Of a stretch of 64,000 nt of DNA, positions 1-8,492 are shown piece after piece; position 1 is the stretch's first letter; each line of letters opens with the position of its first letter. Source of the DNA: Demequina sediminis (GTDB lineage: Bacteria > Actinomycetota > Actinomycetes > Actinomycetales > Demequinaceae). Under the pieces are notes generated by a model. It was not told the origin of the DNA and ran no database searches. It saw only the letters and a program-made list of their open reading frames with translations. The translations under genes and the position numbers were made by a program. The stretch covers positions 1-64,000 of the forward strand of contig NZ_AP027736.1 of NCBI RefSeq assembly GCF_030296675.1, written 5' to 3'.

Positions 1-364
1 GGGTCGGTGGCTTGTCCCCTGCCCACCAGCCGAGCGCGGCCGCTGCGATCCCGGTCGCGATGGTCGCGACGAGCACCGCGAGCGCCAGGGAGGGACGTGC
101 GCTTGTCGACCAGCGCAGGGCCGCGAAGGCCGAGAAGGTCGGCCGCCCAGGAAGCCCGGGCCGATCGCGGGAAACGCCCGCCACGGCCCGCGCCTGCGTG
201 CGGGCCACCACGAAGCCCAGTGCGAGCGCGCCGAGCGCGTTGACCGCGAGCAGGTCCCATGGCACCGGGCCGGCGGTCGAGGGGAACGCCTCCATGACGC
301 CGATGCGCCGCCCCCCGAGCGCCCCGCCCGCGAACACCAGGGCGAGCTGGGCGGCACGGGTCAT
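1..364 (-). CDS. crcB: CrcB/FluC-like fluoride channel, partial
   Basis: Runs off the left edge of the window; about 121 residues are visible from an ATG at 364. FluC proteins are small dual-topology membrane channels that export fluoride. The visible part has a GGALG motif near residue 13, the segment VNALGALALG, a TFSAF motif and a final hydrophobic helix, in the order expected for FluC. The expected glycine signature before TFSAF (GPGFLGG) is not in the main frame but can be read in the +1 frame between in-frame flanks, so either two compensating base errors or real divergence is present. The start lies 4 nt after the DUF2505 stop, suggesting co-transcription. Confidence 0.55.
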   Translation of the reverse strand, partial: MTRAAQLALVFAGGALGGRRIGVMEAFPSTAGPVPWDLLAVNALGALALGFVVARTQARAVAGVSRDRPGLPGRPTFSAFAALRWSTSARPSLALAVLVATIATGIAAAALGWWAGDKPPT

Positions 365-368
365 CGAG

Positions 369-851
369 TCAGCCAGAGTCCGCGACGCTCAGCTGGTCCG
401 TGAACGCGCGCTCGACGGCGCCGGCCACCGCGCGCTCGATCATGGGGCCCACGAGGGGGACGTTGGCGATCACGTCACCCGTCGCGAGCAGCTCCGTCGC
501 GGCGCCGCGTGCGGTGATCCCGATCGCCCCCGAGACGTGGCCCGGCGCGCCGGCGATCTCGACGGCGAAGGTGCCCACGCGATCCGCATCGGTGAGCGGC
601 TCCCAGACCTCGGTGTAGGTGACGGTGAGGTCCCGTCCCAGGAAGGACCGGAACTCGGCGGGAATCGATGTCGCGGGGACGCGCGCACGCAACACCACTG
701 TCTCGGTGCCGTCCTCGCGCGCGTCGATGTCGACCTCTTGCGCCTCGGTGCCGAGCGCGGCCGCTCGCTCGCGAGCGAATGCCGGATCCGTGAGCATGGA
801 CGAGACGTCCGTGAGCGTGGCCTCGAAATCGTGCCTGTGTGTGATCTTCAC
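369..851 (-). CDS. DUF2505 family protein
   Basis: 160 residues from a GTG start, beginning MKITHRHDFEA. The sequence fits the actinobacterial DUF2505 family, whose predicted fold is START/SRPBCC-like with a ligand cavity; the ligand and function are unknown. No signal peptide or membrane helix is visible, so it should be cytoplasmic. The run T-G-D-V-I-A-N-V-P-L-V-G near residue 125 followed by an amphipathic C-terminal helix is typical of the family. It is divergent from the sensor kinase gene at 910; a TAGCCT box at 871-876 on this strand would give a short leader of about 20 nt. It is followed after 4 nt by the crcB-like gene. Confidence 0.8.
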   Translation of the reverse strand: MKITHRHDFEATLTDVSSMLTDPAFARERAAALGTEAQEVDIDAREDGTETVVLRARVPATSIPAEFRSFLGRDLTVTYTEVWEPLTDADRVGTFAVEIAGAPGHVSGAIGITARGAATELLATGDVIANVPLVGPMIERAVAGAVERAFTDQLSVADSG

Positions 852-897
852 CGGTGGAACCCCCTGGGCCCAGGCTAGCGCGAGGCGGCGACCGCCC

Positions 898-903
898 TAC
901 GCT
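898..903 (+). promoter_or_regulatory. -10 box of leaderless pdtaS transcript
   Basis: TACGCT ends 6 nt before the GTG at 910, so transcription would begin at or next to the start codon. No Shine-Dalgarno sequence precedes the GTG. Confidence 0.5.
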
Positions 904-909
904 AGTGGC

Positions 910-2373
910 GTGGCAACCCTGCGCGAGACGATCGAAGAACTAGGCCCCATCACGGATGCGGAGGCCGACTGGCTCGCATTGCTGGTGTCCGACTGGCAGA
1001 TCATCGCGGATCTGTCGTTCGCCGATCTCGTGCTGTGGCGCGCGGTCGACGAGGGATTTGTCGCCGTCGCCCAGTGCCGGCCGTCCACGGGTCCCACGGT
1101 GCATTTGGACGATGTCGTGGGCACCTTGGCGCCGGGCGGCAGGGTGGCTCACCTGCGCAGGGCCCTCGAGGAGGGCGGGATTGTCGCGTCGCGTGAGCCG
1201 CGATGGGACGAGACCTACGCGGTGCGCGAGGACGCGCTGCCGGTGGTCATGAACGGGCGCGCGATCGCGGTGATCACGCGAGAGGTGTCGCAGGCGGTGT
1301 CGCGCTCGTCGAGCCGCCTCGAGCTCAACTACAAGGGCGCGGCGGACGATCTGCTGCGGATGGTGACGCGCGGTGAGTTCCCGCTGCACACGTCCATCAC
1401 GGGTCCGCGCCGCGGCGCGCCGCGCGTCGGGGACGGCGTGCTGCGCCTCGACGCGGTGGGCCACGTCACCTACGCGTCGCCCAACGCGCTGTCGTGCTTC
1501 CACCGCCTGGGCGTGCACGGCTCGCTCATGAACAAGTCCCTTCCTCGCGTCACGAGCGAGCTCCTCGAGGACCAGGGCGTGGTCGACGAGACGCTGGCGA
1601 TGGTGGTCGCGGGTCGCGCCGCGTGGCGCACGGACCTCGAGGCCAACGGCGCGTGCCTGTCGCTGCGCGCGATTCCGGTGACCGAGCACGGCAGCAGGGT
1701 GGGCGCGGTGCTGTTGTGCCGGGACGTCTCCGACCTGCGTCGGCGAGAGCGCGAGCTCATCACCAAGGATGCGACGATCCGCGAGATCCATCACCGCGTC
1801 AAGAACAACCTCCAGACCGTCGCGGCCCTGCTGAGGCTGCAGTCCCGTCGCGTCGAGGCGCCGGAGGCCAAGGAGGCGCTCGCGGAGGCCATGAGGCGCG
1901 TTGCCACGATCGCGCTCGTGCACGAGACCCTGTCGGGCACGCTCGATGAGCTCGTCAACTTCGACGAGTTGGTGTCGCGGTCGATCCGGATGGCGGCCGA
2001 CGTCGCCTCGCCCGACACGCAGGTGAGGATCCTCAACACGGGCGAGTTCGGGCTGATCCCCGCGCAGTACGCATCGTCCCTCGCGCTCGTCATCACGGAG
2101 CTGGTGACGAACGCGGTCGAGCATGGCTTCGAGGGCCGTGCGCGCGGCACGATCACGGTCACGGCGCAGCGGGACGGACATGCGCTGCACGTGCAGATCG
2201 CCGATGACGGCGTGGGGATCGAGGGGGACCCCACCGGCCTCGGGTCGCAGATCGTGCGCACGCTCGTGCAGAACGAACTCTCGGGGTCGATCGAGTGGCG
2301 CAAGATCGAGGACGGCTCGGTGGTCGACCTGCGCGTGCGTGTCGAGGAGCGAGCCTCCGACCCGCGCCTGTAG
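910..2373 (+). CDS. pdtaS: PdtaS-type sensor histidine kinase
   Basis: 487 residues from GTG. Cytosolic sensor kinase of the PdtaS/PdtaR system, which in mycobacteria phosphorylates an antiterminator response regulator (PdtaR). The order is an N-terminal GAF-like domain (about 1-150), a PAS-like domain (about 180-290), then a HisKA_2 dimerisation domain with the phospho-acceptor His in IREIHHRVKNNLQT and a HATPase_c domain with N box ITELVTNAVEHGF and G box ADDGVGI. No membrane segment is seen. Convergent with whiB1 immediately downstream, the same pairing as Rv3220c-Rv3219 in M. tuberculosis. The upstream in-frame extension was rejected because a -10 box sits 6 nt before this GTG. No response regulator gene is adjacent. 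Confidence 0.88.
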   Translation: MATLRETIEELGPITDAEADWLALLVSDWQIIADLSFADLVLWRAVDEGFVAVAQCRPSTGPTVHLDDVVGTLAPGGRVAHLRRALEEGGIVASREPRWDETYAVREDALPVVMNGRAIAVITREVSQAVSRSSSRLELNYKGAADDLLRMVTRGEFPLHTSITGPRRGAPRVGDGVLRLDAVGHVTYASPNALSCFHRLGVHGSLMNKSLPRVTSELLEDQGVVDETLAMVVAGRAAWRTDLEANGACLSLRAIPVTEHGSRVGAVLLCRDVSDLRRRERELITKDATIREIHHRVKNNLQTVAALLRLQSRRVEAPEAKEALAEAMRRVATIALVHETLSGTLDELVNFDELVSRSIRMAADVASPDTQVRILNTGEFGLIPAQYASSLALVITELVTNAVEHGFEGRARGTITVTAQRDGHALHVQIADDGVGIEGDPTGLGSQIVRTLVQNELSGSIEWRKIEDGSVVDLRVRVEERASDPRL

Positions 2374-2387
2374 CGGACGGAGAAAGG

Positions 2388-2424
2388 CGTCAGCCCCGCA
2401 CCGGCGAACCGGGCGGGGCTGACG
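2388..2424. terminator. Bidirectional terminator between pdtaS and whiB1
   Basis: A perfect 12-bp inverted repeat (2388-2399 with 2413-2424, arm CGTCAGCCCCGC) lies between the two convergent stop codons, with a loop that can itself fold as CCGG/CCGG. No long U tract follows, as is common in actinobacteria. Confidence 0.75.
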
Positions 2425-2451
2425 CGACGGGTGTGGTGGCCCGAGGCCTGC

Positions 2452-2706
2452 TTACTTGGCGGCGCGGCGTGCGCGCGCGGCGCGACGCTTGAGAGAACGA
2501 CGCTCGTCCTCCGAGAGGCCGCCCCAGACGCCCGAGTCCTGGTTGTGCTCCATCGACCACTGCAGACAGGTGTCGCGCACCTCGCACCGCTGGCACACCG
2601 ACTTCGCCTTCTCGATCTGCACGAGGGCGGGTCCGGTGTTGCCGACCGGGAAGAACAGCTCGGGGTCGTCGACTTCGAGGCACGCTGCGCGGTTGCGCCA
2701 ATCCAT
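2452..2706 (-). CDS. whiB1: WhiB1-type iron-sulfur transcription regulator
   Basis: 84 residues starting MDWRNRAACLEVDDPELFF. WhiB1 is an essential, NO-sensitive 4Fe-4S protein in mycobacteria that binds region 4 of the primary sigma factor. The four cluster cysteines are at about positions 9, 38, 41 and 47, the turn motif GVWGG follows near residue 62, and the tail is a basic KRRAARARR stretch for DNA contact. The ATG at 2706 was chosen because it matches the family N-terminus and has the purine-rich leader CAAGGAGACCCC just upstream. Length and neighbour (pdtaS) match WhiB1 rather than WhiB2 or WhiB3. The leader carries an inverted repeat and a CRP-like site lies further upstream. Confidence 0.93.
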   Translation of the reverse strand: MDWRNRAACLEVDDPELFFPVGNTGPALVQIEKAKSVCQRCEVRDTCLQWSMEHNQDSGVWGGLSEDERRSLKRRAARARRAAK

Positions 2707-2726
2707 GGGGTCTCCTTGGGGGTAGC

Positions 2727-2770
2727 ATGGCGCGACGAGGCCCAAAGGGTGGTGGGATTCGTCGCGCCAT
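2727..2770. promoter_or_regulatory. 12-bp inverted repeat in the whiB1 leader
   Basis: ATGGCGCGACGA at 2727-2738 is matched perfectly by its reverse complement at 2759-2770 across a 20-nt loop. It lies 20-64 nt upstream of the whiB1 start codon, so it could be an RNA hairpin in the leader or a protein-binding site. Confidence 0.6.
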
Positions 2771-2828
2771 CACGTTCGACTTCCTTAAGATTCGCATAAG
2801 TAACGAACATGTTTCAAGAGGTGTTTCC

Positions 2829-2844
2829 TGTGGGTTCTCTCACA
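2829..2844. promoter_or_regulatory. CRP-like operator upstream of whiB1
   Basis: TGTGGGTTCTCTCACA differs at one position from the CRP/Cmr palindrome TGTGA-N6-TCACA. In M. tuberculosis, whiB1 is a direct CRP (Rv3676) target, so the site fits its context. It also lies just upstream of the divergent gene at 2862. Confidence 0.6.
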
Positions 2845-2861
2845 ACGTGCCGAGGCCACGG

Positions 2862-3254
2862 ATGACGGAGCCCCACCACGGCCCCACGTCCCGGTCTCGC
2901 GGGTGGTCGCGAGCGGCCGCCTCGGGGCTCGGTTTCGAGGCGGGATTGCTCGGTGTCGCGGCCGTCGCCTACGCGATCTACGCCTTCTCGTCGCCCGAGC
3001 CGGAGTTCACCGCGGGCCTCGCCGCGTTTGCCGGGATCGTCGCGATGACGCTTGTGCCCGTGGCTCGTGGCCTCGCGCGCGGCGCGCGGTGGGCGGTGTC
3101 CGCCGCCGTGACGTGGCAGGTGCTGCTCACCTTCGCGGGGGTGACCGTTGCGGGGACGCAGCCGCTCATCGGTTCCGTCGCCGCGATCCTCGGTATCGCC
3201 GTCGGCGTCGCCGTGGTCGTCGCGGGCCGCGACGCGCTGCGTCCCGCGGGCTGA
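2862..3254 (+). CDS. Small hypothetical integral membrane protein
   Basis: 130 residues starting MTEPHHGPTSRSRG. After a basic cytoplasmic N-terminus of about 25 residues there are four hydrophobic stretches (about 28-47, 53-70, 77-95 and 100-122) joined by short loops, giving a four-helix membrane protein. I do not recognise a named family; proteins of this type often flank whiB1 in actinobacteria. The ATG at 2862 is preceded by a weak GAGG at good spacing; longer in-frame extensions would cross the CRP-like site. It is divergent from whiB1 and separated from the next gene by 25 nt, convergent with it. Confidence 0.65.
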   Translation: MTEPHHGPTSRSRGWSRAAASGLGFEAGLLGVAAVAYAIYAFSSPEPEFTAGLAAFAGIVAMTLVPVARGLARGARWAVSAAVTWQVLLTFAGVTVAGTQPLIGSVAAILGIAVGVAVVVAGRDALRPAG

Positions 3255-3279
3255 GCGCGGCTCACGAGGGCCCCGCCCG

Positions 3280-6225
3280 CTATTCAGGCGAGCGCAGCTG
3301 AGCGGCCTCGAGGATCCCGCCCCGGCGCACCACGACCCTCCCGCGCGGCGGCGCGGCGTCGACGAGCCCGGGAAAGGCACGCAGCCCCAGCGTCGCCAGG
3401 TGCGCGGGACTGGGTTCGACCACGATCTCGACACGGCCGGTCGAGTCCCCGTGCTCGAGGCGAGTGACGGCGTGGCAGGAGACTCCCGCCGCGGAGAGCA
3501 CCGCGATCGCCTCCGCGCGCGCCGGTCCGGCGGGGCCCACGACGGCCACGGGGGTATCGGTCACCACGAGCGGCCGCGCCGCGTCTCCCACGACCCCCAC
3601 CGCATCGGGTGCGAGATCGGGCGGGCACACGAGCGGGACGACCAGGCGTCGGCCATGCCCATCCTGCCCCCTTTCTCGGCGGGTGACGAGGCACTCTCCC
3701 GTGCCGTCGACGCCGATCGCGACCCCTCGCCCCGGCTCGCGCGCGAGCCGCGTGAGCGACGGTGGCACTCCCCACAGGGTCTGTTCGATCGGGTCCAGGC
3801 CCGAGAGGACGATCCTGAGGCCCGCGCGGCCTGACCACCGCGCGCCCCAGCCCGGACCGCACGCGACGGCGACGGGAACGCGCCGCGCGACGTCCTCGAG
3901 GGCCTGCTCCGCGCCGCGCAGGATCGGGTCGAGGCCGGCCACCGTGCGCTCGACGTCGTCGACGATCAATGCCACGCCGTGGCGGACCGCGAGGTCGAGC
4001 GTCCTGGCCGCCTCGCGAGGGTCCTCCGGCAGCGCGACGCATTGCGGCGTGGTGGACGCGATGGCGCCGAGGATCGACGATCGCCCCGAGCCGCGCGGCC
4101 CGACGACGACGCACGGCCCCGCGGTCGTGTCCCAGCGCAGGGGCATGCGCGTCCTGGCCTCGGGGAGGTCGACCCAGCCGAGCGCGCCCGCGCGCGGCTC
4201 GGCATCGCTGGTCAGCGGTGGAAGCCAGAGAGGCTCGACGGCAGGGGCGCCCTCCCAGCGTGCGGCGGCAGCAGTCGCCAGGCTGACGCCCGCCGGGCCG
4301 GGCTCGCTCACGATGCGCACGGCGCCGCGCGGCCGCGCGACGGGGAGCGCCGCCTGCATCGTCTCCCTGCCCGCCGCCGTCGCGACGATCGCGCGCCCCG
4401 GCGCGCCCACCGGCAAGTCCGCCGCGGACCTGTCGCCGATGAGGTCCTGCGATTCGCCGGCGGTGGCCGTCCGGAGGGCGATCACGGTCGACACGTTTGC
4501 GCGGATCTCCGGGGTCACCGCGCCCGCAGGTCGTTGTGTCGCGAGGATCAGGTGCATGCCCAGGGATCGGCCCTGCGCCGCGAGCCGCGCGAGCTCGGGG
4601 ACAAAGCCAGGGTCGATCGCTCCCAGCTCCTGGAACTCGTCGACCACGACCACCAGGCGCGCGGGGGCGCGGTCCGCCTCGCGCCCGCGCGCCTCCCACT
4701 GTGCCCACGAAGTGAGCCCGCGCTCCGCGAGCGCGCCCTTGCGTGAACGCAGCTCGTGCGCGATGCCCAGCAGGGCGCGTCGGGCGTGAGTCGGGGCAAG
4801 GTCCGTGAGGAGCCCGCGCGCATGCGGTAGGTCGCGCAGCGCCGCGAGCCCCGCTCCGCCCTTGAGGTCGATGAGTCCGACTCCCAGGTCCTGGGGCCCG
4901 TGCGCATGCGCGAGAGCGGCCACCAGCGTCTCGAGGAGGATCGACTTGCCCGACCCGGTGGTCCCCGCCACGAGTACGTGGGGGCCATCGCGGTCCAGGT
5001 CGAGCGTGACGGTTCCTGTGCCGGACGTCCCGAGGGCGGCGAGCAGCCGCCGCGGGCCCTCGCCGGGAGCGCGGGTCGGTGCTGCGGCGCGTAGGTCCGC
5101 CCAGCGCACGGAGGCGGGAAGGTCGGGCTCGCGCGACGATGCGAGGCGGCGCCCCGCCGCATCGGCCGCGGTCGCGCTCACCAGCGCGGGCCGCCACGGG
5201 CCCGCACGGCCATGGATCTCGACCGTCGCGCGGTCGACGTCGAGCACCGTCGCGGCATCGCTCGGCGCGGCGGACGAGCGGTCGAGCAGCACGATCGCGC
5301 CAGGGGCGAGCGCGCGTTCGAGCCAGCGCATCCACGGCTCCTCGAGCTTGCCAGGGAGGGCTCCGCGCGCGAGGGCGACGGCCCGTGCGGCCGCGCGGGC
5401 CGCCTCCGCCTCGCCCCGGATCGCGATCGGTAGGGGCAGTCCGGCGAGGTCGACCAGTCCGTCGTTCGGAGGACCCTCGCGTGCCGCCCGGTTGCGCCGG
5501 CCCGCCACGAGCGCCGCGACGCCCATCGCCGCCGGCATCGCGAGTGCCACGGCGGCCAGTTGCCAGCGGCCGGTTGAGGCGGCGAGCGCGAGTCCGCCCG
5601 CGGTGCCGCCGACGCCCCCGAGCCACGCCAGGCCCGGCCGGGACGGGGGAGCGGATCGCGTGGGCGCGTCCGAGTACTCCGCCTTCCCCGCCGGTTCGGC
5701 GGCGGCGCGACCCGTCGCGCGCCAGCGCAGCACCGAGCCGCCGGCCAGGAGGACGTCACCGTCGCGCAGGGCGCGCGGCCACCTCCCCACGCGGCGGGGG
5801 CGTCCCCGGCGCACCAGCGTCGTGCCGTTCGTCGACCCGAGGTCGCGCGCCCTGCCGGCCCCGTCCACCGCAAAGTGACGCGCGCTCATCGCGGGGTCGT
5901 CGAAGGCGAAGCCCACCCCGGTGCCGTCGCGACCGACCACGAGCGTGTCGCGGCCCACCGCGACCAGCCCGCCGGCGTCCGGCCCCGCGACGACCTCGAG
6001 GTGTGGCCCGAGCGGCTGCTGCGACGGCAGACCGGGTGAGGTCGTCAGCAGCGCGGCATGCACGAGCGGGGAGCGTCCCGCCGCGTGGCCCGCGTCGAGC
6101 CGCGTGCCACCGCACCACACGGCGGCGGGAGCGCGCACCGCGTCGAGAATCTTGGCGAGGGCCGTGCCGGGGTCCACGTCGACGTCTCCGACCCCTCCAC
6201 CGTGACGCGCATGCTCCGATGTCAT
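3280..6225 (-). CDS. FHA-domain FtsK/SpoIIIE ATPase, EssC/EccC-like, orphan
   Basis: 981 residues. The order is a short N-terminal beta-rich domain (1-75), an FHA domain (about 90-165, with GRDG, SARH and STNGT), two hydrophobic helices (about 200-245), then two FtsK-type ATPase modules. Module one has Walker A GTTGSGKS and Walker B VVVVDEF plus ATQRP; module two has a divergent Walker A GPRGSGRSS and an acidic LIVDDVE. This layout matches EssC/EccC, the motor of type VII secretion, but no WXG100 substrate, EccB, EccD or EccE gene is in the window. The FHA domain implies docking to phosphothreonine partners. It could instead be a DNA or peptidoglycan-linked motor of unknown role. The reading frame is intact. 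Confidence 0.8.
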   Translation of the reverse strand: MTSEHARHGGGVGDVDVDPGTALAKILDAVRAPAAVWCGGTRLDAGHAAGRSPLVHAALLTTSPGLPSQQPLGPHLEVVAGPDAGGLVAVGRDTLVVGRDGTGVGFAFDDPAMSARHFAVDGAGRARDLGSTNGTTLVRRGRPRRVGRWPRALRDGDVLLAGGSVLRWRATGRAAAEPAGKAEYSDAPTRSAPPSRPGLAWLGGVGGTAGGLALAASTGRWQLAAVALAMPAAMGVAALVAGRRNRAAREGPPNDGLVDLAGLPLPIAIRGEAEAARAAARAVALARGALPGKLEEPWMRWLERALAPGAIVLLDRSSAAPSDAATVLDVDRATVEIHGRAGPWRPALVSATAADAAGRRLASSREPDLPASVRWADLRAAAPTRAPGEGPRRLLAALGTSGTGTVTLDLDRDGPHVLVAGTTGSGKSILLETLVAALAHAHGPQDLGVGLIDLKGGAGLAALRDLPHARGLLTDLAPTHARRALLGIAHELRSRKGALAERGLTSWAQWEARGREADRAPARLVVVVDEFQELGAIDPGFVPELARLAAQGRSLGMHLILATQRPAGAVTPEIRANVSTVIALRTATAGESQDLIGDRSAADLPVGAPGRAIVATAAGRETMQAALPVARPRGAVRIVSEPGPAGVSLATAAAARWEGAPAVEPLWLPPLTSDAEPRAGALGWVDLPEARTRMPLRWDTTAGPCVVVGPRGSGRSSILGAIASTTPQCVALPEDPREAARTLDLAVRHGVALIVDDVERTVAGLDPILRGAEQALEDVARRVPVAVACGPGWGARWSGRAGLRIVLSGLDPIEQTLWGVPPSLTRLAREPGRGVAIGVDGTGECLVTRRERGQDGHGRRLVVPLVCPPDLAPDAVGVVGDAARPLVVTDTPVAVVGPAGPARAEAIAVLSAAGVSCHAVTRLEHGDSTGRVEIVVEPSPAHLATLGLRAFPGLVDAAPPRGRVVVRRGGILEAAQLRSPE

Positions 6226-6284
6226 CGCACGCGGCGGCCGTGACGCGAGGGACGAGCCGATGATGGGGGACGGCGGGTGTCACA

Positions 6285-8411
6285 TCAGGGGCTGGTGACA
6301 TCGGCGGCGGGCGCGACGGGATCGAGCACGCCATCGCTGCCGACGATCCCGGCGTACCACGTGTAGTCGCGATCGAAGTAGGTGCGCGGGATCGCCTGCA
6401 GCGTGTAGCTCGCCTGGCGCACGCGCGACTCGACGACCGCCTCGGGATCCGTCGACCAGTCGAACCACTCGGGATTGCGCGTGAGCACCACGGGCGCGGT
6501 GTCCCATGACTGCGCGAGGGTCGCGAGCTCGTCCGGTTCGAGCTCGGCGAGCGCGAGCACCGTGGGCTCGTCGCACATCACCCTCAGCGATCCGAAGTGA
6601 GACGAGGTCCCCGCGAGCACGATGGGGCGGTCGGGCGCCACCTCGCACAGCGAGGTGATCTGGTCGTACGCACCGCTCATCTCCCTCACGAACACGGGTG
6701 TCGCGCCCGACACGGGAAGGTCGTCCCCGAGGTCCACCGACAGCCACGTCGTGAGCGGCAGGACCACGAAGGCCCCTGCCGCGATGCGCCTCGCACGCAG
6801 GCGCGCCTCGGCGGTCGCGAGCCGGCCGGCGAGCCACCATGCGGCGACGGCGGCCGCGATCGCGAAGCCGGGAAGAGTGACCGCCTCGAAGCGACGGAAG
6901 GCCCACAGTTGGTCGGGGACCACCTCGGGGTTCCAGAAGTACAGGAGCGACGTGGGCAACACGGCACCCAGGAGAAGCGCCCACGCGGGACGTCCGCGCA
7001 GCATCCACACGGTGGCGAGGCCGAGGCCCAGGATGCCGAGGATCACGATCGGCCAGGTGAGGTAGTAGCTCACCCATGCGACCGTGTGCTCCGCGTAGGT
7101 GCGCGTGGGATCGACCTCGAGTCCCTGGGCGCGCTGGAAGGACTCCACCACCGAGCTGGTGAACTGGTCGACCGGGTCGTCCGTGCTGCGGTGCGACACC
7201 CACCACAGGGGCCGCGACGCGAGCACGGCGAGGAGGCCCGACACCGCGACACCCGCCGCGACCGCGCCCCGCCGTCCCAGCATCGTCCTCACGCCCGTCG
7301 CGAGGCGCTCGCCACCCGCGAGCCACGTCAGCACCCACACCGCGAGCACCGCGGCCGCCACGGCGTAGCCCAGGGTCAGCGTGCGGGCCTGGTCCCCCAG
7401 GCGCTCCGCATAGCCCTCGCTCCATCGCCACAGCGCGGCGTAGCCCGCGAGCAGGATCGCCGCCTGCACCCCGATCACGAGGAGCCCGAGCCCCGCACGG
7501 CGCGCGCGCGGCAGGTCCGACAGCGCGAGCGCAAGCACGGCGGCGCCGAGTAGCCCGATCGCGAAGGCGGCGCCGTCGATGCGGATGAACGATGTCGCGC
7601 CGCCGGCGGCCGCTCCCAGGACGAGCGGTCCGGCTCGTCCCTCCTCCACGCCTCGCCAGAGCCACAGCGCGGCCGACAGCGCGAGCACGAGGGTGAGAGG
7701 CTCGGTGTACGCGGAGCGGGACAGGCCGATATGCGCGACGGACAGCGCGACGGCCGCGGCGGGGGCGAGCGACGCGAGCGGGCCCAGCATGCGGCGTGCG
7801 AGCGCGTACACCACCAGGATCCCGACGGCCCCGATCAGCAGGTTGAAGACCAGCACTCCACGGTCGCCCGCGATCCACCCGCCCACCGCGATGACGGCGG
7901 ACAGCAGGCGCGCGCCCTGCGGCTGAATCGCGTCGCCGCGCAGGTTCCAGGCCTGGGACGCGTCCGCGAGCACGGTCGGGTCGACCTCGGCCGCCTCGAT
8001 CGCCCCCAGGCTCGGGATGTCGGCGTGGGGGTGGTCGACCAACCACAGCCCGGTCAGCGTGAGGAAGCCCGGATCCCGCACGACGATGAGGTACTCGGCC
8101 GCGAGCACGGCGTTGACCACCGCCCACACGCCGGCCCCCGCGAGCGCCACGATCGCGCCGGCCCTGTCCGCCGCCGCGACGCGCGTGGGGCGCGGGACGA
8201 TGCGCCAGGCGAGCGCCGCGATGACCGCGGCGGTCGGCAGCACGGTCCAGGGCGAGAACAGGCCGACGCTGACCCACCCGCCGGCGGACAGCGACAGCGC
8301 CACGAGCACGAGGACGATCCGCTCGGGTGCGGTGACGAGGGCCACCGCGCCTCGCGAGGGGTGCCCTGGCCGGGAGGGCGTGGACGCCAGGGAGGAGGCA
8401 TGTCTCGTCAC
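6285..8411 (-). CDS. GT-C type polytopic membrane glycosyltransferase-like protein
   Basis: 708 residues from a GTG at 8411. About 12-13 hydrophobic helices are visible, with a large first extracytoplasmic loop after helix three that starts with V-R-D-P-G-F and carries further acidic residues, the layout of GT-C enzymes (PMT/ArnT-like) that use lipid-phosphate sugars. A soluble C-terminal domain of about 170 residues follows the last helix. The donor and acceptor cannot be told from sequence. The GTG at 8411 was preferred over an ATG 16 codons upstream because a TACGCT box sits 8 nt before it; the longer form remains possible. Divergent from the response regulator at 8493. Confidence 0.6.
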   Translation of the reverse strand: MTRHASSLASTPSRPGHPSRGAVALVTAPERIVLVLVALSLSAGGWVSVGLFSPWTVLPTAAVIAALAWRIVPRPTRVAAADRAGAIVALAGAGVWAVVNAVLAAEYLIVVRDPGFLTLTGLWLVDHPHADIPSLGAIEAAEVDPTVLADASQAWNLRGDAIQPQGARLLSAVIAVGGWIAGDRGVLVFNLLIGAVGILVVYALARRMLGPLASLAPAAAVALSVAHIGLSRSAYTEPLTLVLALSAALWLWRGVEEGRAGPLVLGAAAGGATSFIRIDGAAFAIGLLGAAVLALALSDLPRARRAGLGLLVIGVQAAILLAGYAALWRWSEGYAERLGDQARTLTLGYAVAAAVLAVWVLTWLAGGERLATGVRTMLGRRGAVAAGVAVSGLLAVLASRPLWWVSHRSTDDPVDQFTSSVVESFQRAQGLEVDPTRTYAEHTVAWVSYYLTWPIVILGILGLGLATVWMLRGRPAWALLLGAVLPTSLLYFWNPEVVPDQLWAFRRFEAVTLPGFAIAAAVAAWWLAGRLATAEARLRARRIAAGAFVVLPLTTWLSVDLGDDLPVSGATPVFVREMSGAYDQITSLCEVAPDRPIVLAGTSSHFGSLRVMCDEPTVLALAELEPDELATLAQSWDTAPVVLTRNPEWFDWSTDPEAVVESRVRQASYTLQAIPRTYFDRDYTWYAGIVGSDGVLDPVAPAADVTSP

Positions 8412-8480
8412 GGCCACCCAGCGTATCCGCGCTGGGGCACGCGCGTCCCTGTGGGTCATTGCAATGTCGCGGGGCGCGGG

Positions 8481-8486
8481 TAGGGT
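8481..8486 (+). promoter_or_regulatory. -10 box of leaderless response-regulator transcript
   Basis: TAGGGT ends 6 nt before the ATG at 8493; no ribosome binding site is seen between. Confidence 0.5.
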
Positions 8487-8492
8487 GTCGTC

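Noticed and set aside
8411..8459. ATG at 8459 as start of the GT-C-like protein
   Set aside because: The added residues are unstructured and a TACGCT box lies 8 nt before the GTG at 8411; kept only as an alternative.
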